From assembly GCF_029633865.1 (NCBI RefSeq), contig NC_079216.1, positions 20,553,019-20,617,018 on the forward strand: a stretch of 64,000 nucleotides of DNA, read 5' to 3'. Below, piece after piece: positions 21,295 through 32,044 of the stretch (position 1 is its first letter; each line of letters opens with the position of its first letter). Below the pieces are notes generated by a model, which was not told the DNA's origin, searched no databases, and saw only the letters and a list, made by a program, of their open reading frames with translations. Source of the DNA: Lampris incognitus (lineage: Eukaryota > Chordata > Actinopteri > Lampriformes > Lampridae). A program made the translations under genes and the position numbers.

Positions 21295-22342
21295 CTCTAG
21301 ACCTTAAAAAACTAGACAATATTGTTGGGCAGCTCAGGTCCTCCACCTGCTGCTTGGATCCTCTCCCTATCACCTTTTTTATAACTTTTAATTGCTTAGC
21401 ACCTGAGGTATTAGAAACTATTAACTGCTCTCTTCAGGCAGGTATATTTCATGCAGCACTAAAAACAGATGTCATTAACCCTCTTCTGAAGAAGTGCGAC
21501 CTTGATGCGACAGTTATTGCCAACTATAGGCCCATCTCCAATTTACCATTCCTCAGCAAAATACTTGGAAAATTGTTTATTCTCAGCTTAATAACTATTT
21601 AACATCATGCAACCTTCTAGCCATTCATCAATTAGGTTTTTGACCTCACCATAGCACCAAAACAGCACTTATTAAAGTTGTGAACGATCTGCATATGAAC
21701 ACAAATTTTAATAAATTATCTGTTCTTGTGCTCCTGAATCTTGGTGCCGCCTTCAAGCCTGTTGACTATGATATTTTACTAGCGAGATTAGAAAAATGGG
21801 TTGGCCTGGTTCTGAGCTGATTTAGAACCTTCCTACAAGACGGGCAGTTCTTTGTGTCCATTGGAGACTTTGCCTTGGACAAATTGGGTATTACTTGTGG
21901 AGTACCCCAAGGGTCGATGCTTGGATCATTACTATTTAATCTCTATATGCTCCCACTTCTACGTTATACAGAAACACAAAATAAATTACCATAATTAAGC
22001 AATGATTCACAACTGTGCATATCCCTATCTCCTGATGACCTAGAGAAATTCCCTAGCTCAGTGTATTGACAGTATTAATTTATGGATATCAGAGAACTTC
22101 ACCTTCACAGAACTTGCACCTCAGTATGTAAAAGACATGCTAATTAGATACAAACTAGCAAGAACTCTCAGGTCCAAAGGCAGTGGTCTTTTAACCATCC
22201 CTCATACTAACTCTAGAGCTGCCTTTTGTATTTACACCCCAAGTAGATGCAACGCCCTGCCTGAGGACCTGAGAGAGGCCCCCACACTGAACACTTTTAA
22301 AAGCAGGTTAAAAACCTTACTTTTCTCAACAGCTAAGTTCTT

Positions 22343-22388
<46 letters not shown>
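22343..22388 (+). repeat. (TG)n microsatellite
   Basis: An almost pure TG tract in the 3' region of the L2 copy. Confidence 0.95.
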
Positions 22389-22389
<1 letters not shown>

Positions 22390-22569
22390 TGTTTTGTATA
22401 TTTTGACATTTGTATATTCTGCTCCGATTCCTGTGCACATGATGTGGCATAAATTGACAATGCAGTCATGCTTAGATTGCATTGTCATTTTGTGTAAAGC
22501 ACATTATGTTGCCCATGTGTGAAATGTGCTATATAGATAAAGGTTGTTGTTGTTGTCTTTGTTGTTGTT

Positions 22570-22955
22570 CAATTTAAGATACGCACTGCTTTTACTGGAC
22601 ACCTATCAGATTGTATAGGCTTGGGTCTAAAAGACACAGCTGATTGCTGGCAATGTAAGCATGAGGAAAGGGACCAAATACGTGCTTTATGGTGTTGCTC
22701 TAGAATTAAAAAGAATTGGATTGCGATTCATGATTATGTTTGTGATGTCTTGGGTATCCTAATCTCTTTTTACCTCAGACCTTATGTCTTAGGGGATCCT
22801 TCATTTTTATGGACAGGTGACAAGTATTTGAAGCATTGGATCCAAACCAGTATAATGGTAGACAGGCAAGTCACTTTCAGAGGAGGGAAGGCAGTAAGGA
22901 GCACATTCATTTCAAGAATGGATCATAGAGTTGGGCAAGGTGGCAGCGTTTGAAA
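22570..22955 (+). pseudogene. L1-type LINE ORF2 C-terminal fragment
   Basis: The open frame reads GLKDTADCWQCKHEERDQIRALW followed by CCSRIKKNWIAIHDYVCDVL. The CWxC...H/RALWxC layout with a downstream W is the cysteine-rich C terminus of L1-clade ORF2 proteins. Only this end is present; the RT and endonuclease are absent nearby. Confidence 0.6.
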
Positions 22956-23707
22956 AAAATGGTCATAAAGTGGAGGATTGGATAAGGCGTACGTGGGGCA
23001 AATATTCAGCCTTTATAGGCTGTCCGTAATATTGGATGTGGTGTAGTGTGGAACATAATTATTTTCTCTCTTCCTCTGATTTTTCTATGTGAATAAGCCA
23101 TGTCATAAATGTGGTCCTGACACATTTGGGGTTCAGGATGAGAGAGGTTTATCCCTCTCTCATCCATTAGCAACACAAGTGTGAATTCTTTTGTATTACC
23201 TAATAAAAATTGTTACAAAAAAGAAATTATCCACATTTCTGAAAAAAAATTATTGATAATGATAAATAACAATAATATAAATAAAATAAAATACAAATTT
23301 ATATTAACTGGATTGAAGGGGAACTGTGCATCCAACTTTGCTGATTCCTTAGATTTTCATATTTAGGTCAGGACTCCAACTTGGCCTCCCTGAAACATTT
23401 AACTTTTTATTCTTTTGCCATTCCATTGGTGTTTTGGCTGTGTGTTTTGGGTGTTTGTTGTAGTGAAAAATTAGCTTCTTTACCAGTTTCAACACTATTA
23501 CAGATGAGAGTAGGTCTTTAAGATTTTTTTTTCTTCTTTTTGTGTTCTGCTTCATTCATTTGCCACTCTATTCTGAGGAGTGCCCTAGTTCCTGTCTAAG
23601 ATAACTTAACAGGATGCTGCCACCTCAATATGTCAATAGTGATGGTGATCTTTGGATGTTGTGATTTAGTTTTCAACAGAACCTTTTGCATTTAGTCCAA
23701 AAACCTA
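22956..23707. other. No gene recognised
   Basis: AT-rich sequence between the L1 fragment and the Tc1/mariner element, possibly including L1 3' sequence. No credible frame is seen. Confidence 0.4.
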
Positions 23708-24927
23708 CACTCACTGGCCACTTTATTAGGTACACCTTGCTAGTACCGGGTTGGACCCCCTTTTGCCTTCAGAACTGCCTTAATCCTTTGTGGCATAGAT
23801 TCAACAAGGTACTGGAAACATTCCTCAGAGAGTTTGGTCCATATTGACCTGATAGCATCACGCAGTTGCTGCAGATTTGTCGGCTGCACATCCATGATGC
23901 GAATCTCCCGGTCCACCACATCCCAAAGGTGCTCTATTGGATTGAGATCTGGTGACTGTGGAGGCCATTTGAGTACAGTGAACTCATTGTCATGTTCAAG
24001 AAACCAGTCTGAGATGATTCGAGCTTTATGACATGGCGCGTTATCCTGCTGGAAGTAGCCATCAGAAGATGGGAACACTGTGGTCATAAAGGGATGGACA
24101 TGGTCAGCAACAATACTCAGGTAGGCTGTGGCGTTGACACGATGCTCAATTGGTACTAAGGGGCCCAAAGTGTGCCAAAAAAATATCCCCCACACCATTA
24201 CACCACCACCACCAGCCTGAACCGTTGATACAAGGCAGGATGGATCCATGCTTTCATGTTGTTGACGGCAAATTCTGACCCTACCATCCGAATGTCGCAG
24301 CAGAAATCGAGACTCATCAGACCAGGCAACGTTTTTCCAATCTTCTATTGTCCAATTTTGGTGAGCCTGTGCGAATTGTAGCCTCAGTTTCCTGTTCTTA
24401 GCTGACAGGAGTGGCACCCGGTGTGGTCTTCTGCTGCTGTAGCCCATCTGCCTCAAGATTCAACGTGTTGTGCGTTCAGAGATGTTCTTCTGCATACCTC
24501 GGTTGTAATGAGTGGTTATTTGAGTTACTGTTGCCTTTCTATCAGCTTGAACCAGTCTGGCCATTCTCCTCTGACCTCTGGCATCAACAAGGCATTTTCG
24601 CCCACAGAACTGCCACTCACTGGATATTTTCTCTTTTTCGGACCATTCTCTGTAAACCCTAGAGATGGTTGTGCGTGAAAATCCCAGTAGATCAGCAGTT
24701 TCTGAAATACTCAGACCAGCCCGTCTGGCACCAACAGCCACGCCACGTTCAAAGTCACTTAAATCACCTTTCTTCCCCATTCTGATGCTCGGTTTGAACT
24801 GCAGCAGATCATCTTGACCATGTCTACATGCCTAAATGCATTGAGTTGCTGCCATGTGATTGGCTGATTAGAAATTTGCGTTAACGAGCAGTTGGACAGG
24901 TGTGCCTAATAAAGTGGCCGGTGAGTG
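23708..24927 (-). mobile_element. Tc1/mariner element, DD36E type, 1220 bp
   Basis: The terminal inverted repeats read CACTCACTGGCCACTTTATT at the left and, complemented, CACTCACCGGCCACTTTATT at the right (the match continues into AGG), flanked by TA (23706-23707 and 24928-24929). A single transposase frame on the minus strand fills the middle. The length and structure are complete. The D-to-E spacing identifies the DD36E group (described as Incomer). Confidence 0.92.
23740..24780 (-). pseudogene. DD36E Tc1/mariner transposase, one in-frame stop
   Basis: The frame starts MGKKGDLSDFERGVAVGARR. An N-terminal helix-turn-helix pair follows (LSISETADLLGFSRTTISRVYREW), then a single TGA at 24460-24462, probably from CGA by CpG decay. 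The same frame then continues to 23740. The catalytic residues are intact: first D in [10 protein letters not shown], second D in FQQDNAPCHKA and E in DLNPIEHLW, with 36 residues between the last two. Total length is about 346 codons, normal for the family. Transposases of this type cut at the inverted repeats and insert at TA. The copy looks young because only one stop is seen. Confidence 0.92.
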
Positions 24928-24929
24928 TA

Positions 24930-26020
24930 TATCTTGGTTTTATTAGACTACAAAATCTTTACTACAATGCTTTAGAATCTCCAGAATGTATTTTCTATAT
25001 TTCAAATGAGAGTAGGACTAACCCTCTTGCTAAGGATTGTAAAAGGCTCGGGATATTTTGTCACATGCATACAATGCTCAGACTTTGTCTTAATGGCCTT
25101 CAGTGCCGATAAAATTGTTGCCAATCCCTGATCAGTAATTTTCTTGCCTCAGGGGTCAACATTTTTTTTTCAAATTTTCTGCATTGGTGCACACGGTTGG
25201 AATTTAGGGGCACCAGGCAATTATTACTTCAACCAGAGATTTCAAAATAATTACCCAATCAACCACAAATGTATATTTTGCACTGTTATGTAATCAGTAA
25301 AAATGTCAGTCAAACAATAGCCAACCTCAGATTTAATTTTTTAGAAAATTACTTGTTTACCAAAATTTGCTAGCTCAGTTACTGATTCTGACTCCTCTGG
25401 AACTCTTGGTGGGTGGCAGTGTAGAAACATATGGCTTCGTGGAAGGTCTCCTCTTTCCTTCAGACCACCACAAGCCTACTGCTGGTTGAAACTTCTTCAC
25501 ATTTACAAACTGCTACCATACTAACATCTTCAGTTCTTTCCATTATCTCATTTCTTCACTGATGCCAGTGCCGTTTGTCTCCAGTGTTCTTCTTTAATAA
25601 TTGTTTATGGTCTCGAGCTATTCCTCTCTGAAGGCAGTGTCATCTTCTGGCCAGTTTGAGAACTGGAATACACAAACAGCAGAAAAGAATGGGTTACTAA
25701 GGAAGATATCAGATCTTCTTCCAAGTTGATGGAGAGTAGAGTTACAAATCTGCTGACAGTCACTGATCACTTCTGTTTGTGAAGCAAGAGATTCTTAGTG
25801 TCCTCACTGTGAACATCACAAACTTCACACTCCACGATTTGCAGAATTCCCCCAGGTTTGTCTCAACTGTCACTATTACCAGTCCCACCTTGCTCAAAAA
25901 GTTTACCTAGATGCTACAACAGAGCTGGGAAATTTTTGACCACAGGTTTAAAGACATTAATGTCAAGTGCTATACTAGCATTCTGCAAACCCTTCCAGTT
26001 CGCAAGTGAGTATACCAACA
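24930..26020. other. No gene recognised
   Basis: AT-rich and mixed sequence. Short open frames (for example around 24,900-25,110) are not recognisable. Confidence 0.4.
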
Positions 26021-26480
26021 GTGCAGCCACACCAACATGTACCCTGGCTCTGCCAAATGATGGAAGCTAAATAGGTATGGGCTTGACTAATACTTGGATG
26101 GGAGACCTCCAGGGAAAACTGAATTGCTGCTGGAAGTGGTGTTGGTGGGTCAGTAGGGGGCAGTCTTCCTTCGAGTCCTAATTGGAAAAAAAAAATCCAA
26201 TGCCCCAGTGCAGTGACAGGGACACTGTGCCGTCCTTAGGATATGACATTAAACCGAGGTCCTTACTCACTGTGGTCATTAAAAATCCCATGGCACTTAA
26301 CGTAAAGGGTATCGGGTCCCCTGATGTCCTGGCAAAATTCCTAACCTGGCTCTTCATCTGGCCACGTAATCATCCCTATGTGTAATTGGCTCAATGATTC
26401 CTCACTCTCCACCTCAAGCTGATGTGTGGTGAGCATTCTGGTGCAAAATGGCTGCCGTGCATCACCCACCAATATTTGTC
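26021..26480 (+). mobile_element. 5S rRNA-derived SINE (SINE3/Deu-type)
   Basis: Bases 26,021-26,118 align by eye with 5S rRNA: GTGCAGCCACACCA, GGAAGCTAA (A box region) and TACTTGGATGGGAGACC (C box region). The body (GTCAGTAGGGGGCAG, TTAAACCGAGGTCC, GGTCATTAAAAATCCCATGG) and the 3' part (GATGTGTGGTGAGCATTCTGG) match the conserved body of fish 5S-headed SINEs as I know them. Transcription of such elements uses the internal RNA polymerase III promoter of 5S. The copy is diverged. The 3' end is approximate. Confidence 0.85.
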
Positions 26481-26630
26481 TGAAGACCACCTCTGCTGCC
26501 TTGCTGGACTCCTTTCTGATGCCTGGGTAGTTTGGGGGGGATGATCGACGAAAGGATTTCTCTTACAGCTTAGGGGTGGTCCTCAAGCCAAACATCCCAG
26601 CGGTGGTGGTCTTCAGACAAATATTGGTGG
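26466..26630. repeat. Perfect 26-bp inverted repeat with 113-bp spacer
   Basis: Bases 26466-26491 and 26605-26630 are exact reverse complements (core ATATTTGTCTGAAGACCACC). The left arm overlaps the end of the 5S SINE. The spacer has no coding capacity. Confidence 0.9.
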
Positions 26631-26639
26631 ATATCCTGA

Positions 26640-26975
26640 AGTGAGCAAAGTGACCACTAGGGAGCAGAGAAAAACAATTAAGTCAGATAAACCCTCATTT
26701 TACTGCTTATGCCAACTTCCCTGATAAAATTGAGTCTGAATTGGATAAGCTACAGCTGGAAATTAAAGCACTGTATCAACTGACTGTGGAGCAGCTGATT
26801 AAAGTATGCAATGTGCTTCAAATCTCAGGACCAGGAAAAGAGCATGTTAATGATCGTTATTATTATTATTATCATTTATTAAATAAGTAGGTCTTTTCTT
26901 TTTGTTTACACTTGAAAGGAAGCATGTTTCAGCGATTTAAAAAAAAAGAGGAACAAAACGGTGCCTCTCTTTGAA
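26640..26975 (+). other. No gene; weak gag-like frame
   Basis: Around 26,715-26,850 a frame reads LPDKIESELDKLQLEIKAL and LTVEQLIKVCNVLQI, loosely like the N-terminal segment of some retrotransposon Gag proteins. An ATT-repeat follows. The identification is not secure. Confidence 0.25.
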
Positions 26976-27795
26976 GAAGATACTTTATTGTCACTGTTCA
27001 TACATACAATGAAATTCATTCTCTGTATTTAACCCATCCTCTTTACACACACTAGAAACAGTGGGCAGCCATGTACACTAGGAGCAGTGGGCAGCCACAG
27101 TGCACCGCCCGGGGATCAACTCCAGTTCTTTGTTATTGAGTTCGTCAGGGGCGCAGGCGAGAGTATTAACCCCAACATACATGTATTTGATGGTGGGGTG
27201 AAACTGGAGCACCCAGGGGAAACCCACACAGACACAGGGAGAACATGCAAACTCCATACAGAAAGGACCTGGGAAGGGGTGTCCGGGTGGCGTGGTGGTC
27301 TATTCCGTTGCCTACCAACACAGGGATCGTAGGTTCGAATCCCCATGTTACCTCCAGCTTGATTGGGCATCCCTACAGACACAATTGGCCGCGTCTGCTG
27401 GTGGGAAGCTAAATGTGGATATGTGTCCTGGTCACTGCACTAACGCCTCCTCTGGTCGGTTGGGGCGCCTGTTCGGGGGTAGGGGGAACTGGGGGGAATA
27501 GCGTGATCCTCCAATGCGCTATGTCCCCCTGGCGAAACTCCTCACTGTCAGGTGAACAAGAAGCGCCTGGCGACTCCTGAGGAGGCATGTTGTAGTCTGC
27601 AGCCCTCCCTGGCTCGGCAGAGGGGGTGGAGCAATGACCGCGATGGCTCGGAAGAGTGGGGTAATTGGCCAAGTACAATTGGGGGGGGGGGGGGGTAAAA
27701 AAAAAAAGGACATGGGACAGCCTCAGGTTCGGACCCAGGACTTTCTTGCGGTGAGGCAACAGTGCTAACCACTGGGCCACCATGCTGTCTTTTCC
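26976..27795 (-). mobile_element. tRNA-headed SINE (family B), interrupted by family A SINE
   Basis: The minus-strand copy has its tRNA-like head at the right (TGGTTAGCACTGTTGCCTC and GGTTCGGACCC complemented, 27,720-27,795). The body around 27,195-27,262 (GGAGCACCCAGGGGAAACCC, GGGAGAACATGCAAACTCC) is shared with 28,754-29,246. The LINE-like tail is ACTTTATTGTCACTG near 26,978. The family A SINE at 27,275-27,704 splits it. Confidence 0.7.
27275..27704 (+). mobile_element. tRNA-derived SINE (family A), full length
   Basis: It starts with a tRNA-like head (GGGTGGCGTGGTGGTCTATTCC as A box region; GGTTCGAATCCCC as B box), then the body (ACAGACACAATTGGCCGC, CTAACGCCTCCTCTGGTCGG, CCCCCTGGCGAAACTCC) and ends with a G/A-rich tail. 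It resembles the AFC-type SINE of spiny-rayed fishes. It is flanked by a 13-bp duplication with one mismatch: AAAGGACCTGGGA (27262-27274) and AAAGGACATGGGA (27705-27717). Confidence 0.92.
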
Positions 27796-28753
27796 TTTTA
27801 GCTATGAAATGCACTGTGTATTGAATTTGTCTTGAATCTGAAATATTATCAGTATTTATTTGACAGATTGTAAGAATTAATTTTCACTAGCAAGAATAAT
27901 GCAAAAAAAAAAAAAACAAGGTAAAATTGCAATCATGAGTTACTCTTCTCATTGAACACGGTAGAGGGTAAAAAATCTTCACAGAAATCATTTATGCGTA
28001 GGACTGAGTAAGGATTAGGTTTCATTGAATAATATTGAATAATAATGTGTGGCCCAATGGAGGGTGCTGCCCTCTCGCTAAGTGGTGATCCTTTTCTTCA
28101 GCATTGCTACGTCAGCTTCTTCTGAGTTACCAGACTTGGACCTCACATAAAAGCTAGGTGCAAAGTTGTGATTGGGATGTCTCCTCCATTTGCGATGCTA
28201 GCAGCATAGCTCATGGATGGTGATGAAGTTTTGTTGTTGTTGTCTTGTGTTACTGGTATGCCCCCCATCCACACTGGCTTGGCATTTGCTTGCTGCTTTT
28301 GAGGCAGGTTATGGTTGCTTTTCTTGCCCATCAGGAGCACTCCCTGTACTGCTTTCCTGTTGCATACCGCCCCCCCCCCCCACACACACACATACACACA
28401 CACTTTACAACTGTCACCAGTGATCTATTGTTCTTTTTTACATGTTCTCATTTTTCCTGCAAATTATGGAGCATGCAGCTTCCCGAGTGATATGAACTGC
28501 TGACTTGGGGAGTTTCGTTCTGTGTTGTGATGAAGTATGTCCAGTATTTACCAAAACCAAAATAATAACGCTTAACCAAGAGTTAAACTTTCTAGGTCAC
28601 TTTTGTGCCACATGATTTTTATGGATGTAAGGAGGGAGAACAACCATGCTGTTGAGTTGTACATGGACTCCAGGCTGCGAGAAGGGTGATAATGATTGCA
28701 ATTAGCGACCTAGTTTCAGGCTTTAGTGACAAATTAAATCACCCAAAATTCTA
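27796..28753. other. No gene; C/CA-rich microsatellite near 28,370-28,402
   Basis: Only a poly-C run followed by a CA tract is distinctive. No coding frame is recognised. Confidence 0.4.
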
Positions 28754-28966
28754 TCCATCCATCCATTATCCAAACTGCTTATCCCGCTCTCGGGGTCGCG
28801 GGGATGCTGGAGGGTTGATGCTAACCCTAACCAACAACCAATCACGTCTACTTCCATGCCTACACCCCATTGGATCTAGCATCAACCATGCTGGAGCCTA
28901 TCCCAGCAGTCATTGGGCAGCAGAAGGAGAGACACCCTGGACAGGCCGCCAGGCCATCACATGGCC

Positions 28967-29017
<51 letters not shown>

Positions 29018-29246
29018 TCATTCCTAGGCACAGTTTAGTATGGCCAATTCACCTGACCTACATGTCTTTGGACTGTGGGAGGAAACCAGAGCACCCGGAG
29101 GAAACCCACGCAGACACGGGGCGAACATGCAAACTCCACACAGAGGACGACCCAGGATGACTCCCAAGGTTGGACTACCCCGGGGCTCGAACCCAAGACT
29201 TTCTTGCTGTGAGGCGACCGCACTAACCACTGTGCCACTGCCGCAG
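28754..29246 (-). mobile_element. tRNA-headed SINE (family B) with (GGATG)n tail
   Basis: Read on the minus strand, it begins with a tRNA-like head (GTGGCACAGTGGTTAGTGCG; GGTTCGAGCCCC), then a body containing GGAGTTTGCATGTTCGCCCC and GTGGGTTTCCTCCGGGTGC, a GT tract (28,967-29,016), GGATAGGCTCCAGCATGG, and ends in GGATGGATGGA. It is flanked by an exact 12-bp duplication CCCAAAATTCTA (28742-28753 and 29247-29258), which proves retroposition. Confidence 0.9.
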
Positions 29247-29332
29247 CCCAAAATTCTAACCTAATATTATTTCATGATTTTAAAAAGAACATATTATCCA
29301 AGTTGTAGTTTATTTGTTAATTTTGCATATTT

Positions 29333-29660
29333 TTCAAGTCTTTATTTGTCCCCAGAGGGGCAATTGCTGTGTAGCAGCAGCAACATTTAAACACTCCACA
29401 GAACACAAGGCAAATAAATACAACATCTAGTGAGGAGAACAAAGCCAACGAAACGCAACGCAACAGTAACCAAGGTTGACAGTGTTTATCAAGGTGGAGC
29501 TGGTGTTACCTCTTACTGTTGGAGTGTAGCCGTGAAATGGCTGAGGGAATGAAGGAGTGTTTGTATCTATTGGTTCTGACAACTGGGTATTTGAAGCGGG
29601 AACCAAAAAACAAGGTCTGAAATTCTAGGTGCAGCGGGTGGGTGCTGTCAGACTTTTTTT
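29333..29660 (-). repeat. Possible LINE 3' fragment
   Basis: The sequence TCTTTATTTGTCCCCAGAGGGGC and the following text resemble the antisense of a CR1/L2-superfamily 3' end often seen in fish. The identification is weak and the boundaries are uncertain. Confidence 0.3.
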
Positions 29661-30425
29661 TTTATATTATGTGCTATATGATGAGCCTGTTCCTATAATT
29701 TAGATGTGCACTGGTGCATGTTGACTTAAAGATATGTGCACATCTCTAATTTCACTTGCACAAGGTGCACATGTACATGGTATTTCAAGACCTGACTTGC
29801 CTGGTCATCCAGGTTCATGAACGGCGTTATGGTCTTGACTATGTTCTGACAGATATTGAAGGCCTTTGATATCTTCTTATACCCATAGTGTGAGTTATGG
29901 GGTAGCCAGGAATAAGCCTGAATTTTTTGAGAAATTTTGTGTGGATACTAAAGTAGTTGTTTGTTGTGCAACTCTTTCTCAGTGTGTATTTCTGTTATCT
30001 AATACCTTTTAAATAATATAGTGGCATAAGTGAAAAGTGCAAAATTCTACCAAAACTGGTATGTTCACACCTAACACACCTTTGGTGCAGTTGAAACGAA
30101 TTCTGGTGCAGTTGCCTGTTTAGCGTGGTTTGTTTTAACAGGTGTGAACGATGTCATTCACGCAGACTAAACAACTGCACCGAGACCACTTGAAAAGGTG
30201 GGCCTCGGCCCACTTCCAGCTGAACCGAGGTGTGGTTTGTTTGTGGTGTGAAAGCTACGAGTACCAAGCTCAGGAAGTTGTGAAAGCAGGATTTTCTGAA
30301 AATGAGGCATTTTACCTCATCATCTTTCCACGTTTGCCCTCTTGCTTGTTATGTCTATTCACTGTGATTCAATGTTTGATGACCAAAACGTCACATGCTT
30401 CAATTGGATAATTAAAATAACATAT
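29661..30425. other. No gene; region with GGTGTGAAC/GTTCACACC words
   Basis: Around 30,060-30,260, GTTCACACCT and AGGTGTGAAC words and several GGTGCAGTTG/CAACTGCACC pairs occur in both orientations. This may be a nonautonomous DNA transposon, but no duplication was found. Confidence 0.3.
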
Positions 30426-30884
30426 TTTTTCTTCTTTTTAAAAAAAAAAAAAATTCCCCCCTTTTTCTCCCCAACCGTACCCAGCCAATTACCCCACTCT
30501 TCCAAGCTGTCTCGGTTGCTGCTCCACCCCCTCTGCCGATCTGGGGAGGGCTGCAGACTACCACATGGCTTCTCTAATACATGTGGAGTTACCAGCCGCT
30601 TCTCATCACCTGACAGTGAGGAGTTTCGCCAGGGGGACGTAGCGCGTGGGAGGGTCATACTATTTCCCCCAATTCCGCCAGTTCCCCCTTCCCCCGACTG
30701 ACCAGATGAGCCGCTAGTGCAGCGACCAGGACACATACCCACATCCGGCTTCCCACCTGCAGACATGGCCAGTTGTGTCTGTAGGGACACCCGACCAAGC
30801 CGGAGGAGGTAGCACAGGGATTTGAACCAGTGATCCCCGTGTTGGTAGGCAACGGAATAGACTGCTACGCCACCCAGATGCCCC
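30426..30884 (-). mobile_element. tRNA-derived SINE (family A), full length
   Basis: This is the reverse complement of the 27,275 copy, including the A and B box regions near 30,810-30,880. It is flanked by AATAACATAT (30416-30425) and AATATCATAT (30885-30894), a 10-bp duplication with one mismatch. Confidence 0.9.
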
Positions 30885-31129
30885 AATATCATATAATTTT
30901 ATATGGACAGACTTGTACTTTCTCCCTCGTGTTTGGCCTCGACTCAGGGTGATGAAATAAAAACAGTCTAAATGAAGGACAAATAGTAAGGTTTTGTGAG
31001 ACAATGTAGGACAGATTTACTATGCCCATTTTTCACAGGTCACCAATGCAAAAAGGTATTGAACTTTGATATAATGCGTATCAGACATATTTGACACATT
31101 TATATGCTAACAATAAAAAGTGTGCTTGA

Positions 31130-31511
31130 CGGGGATCACCAGTTTGATTCCCCATGTTACCTCCGGCTTGGTCGGGCATTCCTAAAGACACAATTGGCTG
31201 TGTCTGAGGGTGGGAAGCCGAATGTGGGTATGCATCCTGGTCGCTGTAATAGCCCCTCCTCTGGTCGGTCGGGGCACCTCTTCGGGGGGGAGGGGGAACT
31301 GGGGGGAATAGCGTGATCCTCCCATGCGCTATGTCCCCCTGGTGAAACTCCTCACTGTCAGGTGAAAAGAAGTAACTGGAGACACCACATGTATCAGAGG
31401 AGGCATGTGGTAGACTGCAGCCGTCCCCGGCTCGGGACAGCTCGGAAGAGTGGGGTAGTTGGCCAAATACAATTGGGAGGAAAAGGGTGAAAAATCTAAA
31501 ACAAAAAACAA
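31130..31511 (+). mobile_element. tRNA-derived SINE (family A), 5'-truncated
   Basis: It starts inside the tRNA head just before the B box (AGTTTGATTCCCC), then follows the family A body to the A-rich tail. It is flanked by a 15-bp duplication with one mismatch: AAAAAGTGTGCTTGA (31115-31129) and AAAAAGTATGCTTGA (31512-31526). Confidence 0.9.
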
Positions 31512-32044
31512 AAAAAGTATGCTTGAATAACAGATTAGAAAATAAATTGCTATAGGCATGACCAATGGTAAATAATGAGCAGCATTTTATTTTTGCTTTG
31601 ATGTGCTTAAAGGCATATTTTTGGCTGAAGAGTACCTTTTTTTTTAGTACCTTAATTGAGTACATTAATTTCTGACCCATCAAACTGGGATATGAGAGTG
31701 GAGGTGTTAAAACAGAGAATACCAGTGATCATTATCAGATAAGAATCAAAATTAATTGTTTAATGTTTAAATGGACAAACATGAACTTTTGTTATTCTGC
31801 TTCAGTGTTGTACATTGTCTCAATATGTAGGATGGTCAGGTTGACAAAGCATCAAAATAATGTGTAGCACAACAAACAGTAGGATACCTGGTCATTCTGT
31901 TTGTAACATGAAACAAAATAAACAAATCCTGGCAGTTATTTTGCATTTGTCTTTAGTTCCTGCAGTACATTGCAGGATACACCGTCATCAAGGTGTATCC
32001 ATATAGTGTAAAAGCAACCAGGTGGTAAAATCTTAAGTCTGTCT
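31512..32044. other. No gene recognised
   Basis: AT-rich spacer between the SINE and the RTE element. Confidence 0.4.

Larger units (their letters stand above)
20851..22551 (+). pseudogene. L2-type LINE ORF2, RT part and 3' tail (right half of split copy)
   Basis: It continues the L2 copy interrupted at 15,459. NINNSKVLFSTVDQL and EQFATFFSNKI are the linker. CDLDATVIANYRPISNLPFLSKIL, VDYDILLARLEKW and ITCGVPQGSMLGSLLFNLYMLPL are RT motifs. YKLARTLRSKGSGLL, NALPEDLREAPTLNTFKSRLKTLLF is the conserved C terminus. Many stops and frameshifts are present and the catalytic ADD box is missing. The 3' end has a TG tract (22,343-22,388) and a tail of the GTGAAATGTGCTATATAGATAAAGG type with GTT repeats. 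A 204-bp MITE interrupts it at 21,091-21,294. Confidence 0.85.

Noticed and set aside
26021..26118. A functional 5S rRNA gene
   Set aside because: It is diverged from 5S, lacks a terminator T-run at the expected place and continues into a SINE body.
27275..27350. A functional tRNA gene
   Set aside because: The A and B boxes are present, but no cloverleaf acceptor pairing was found and the sequence continues as a SINE.
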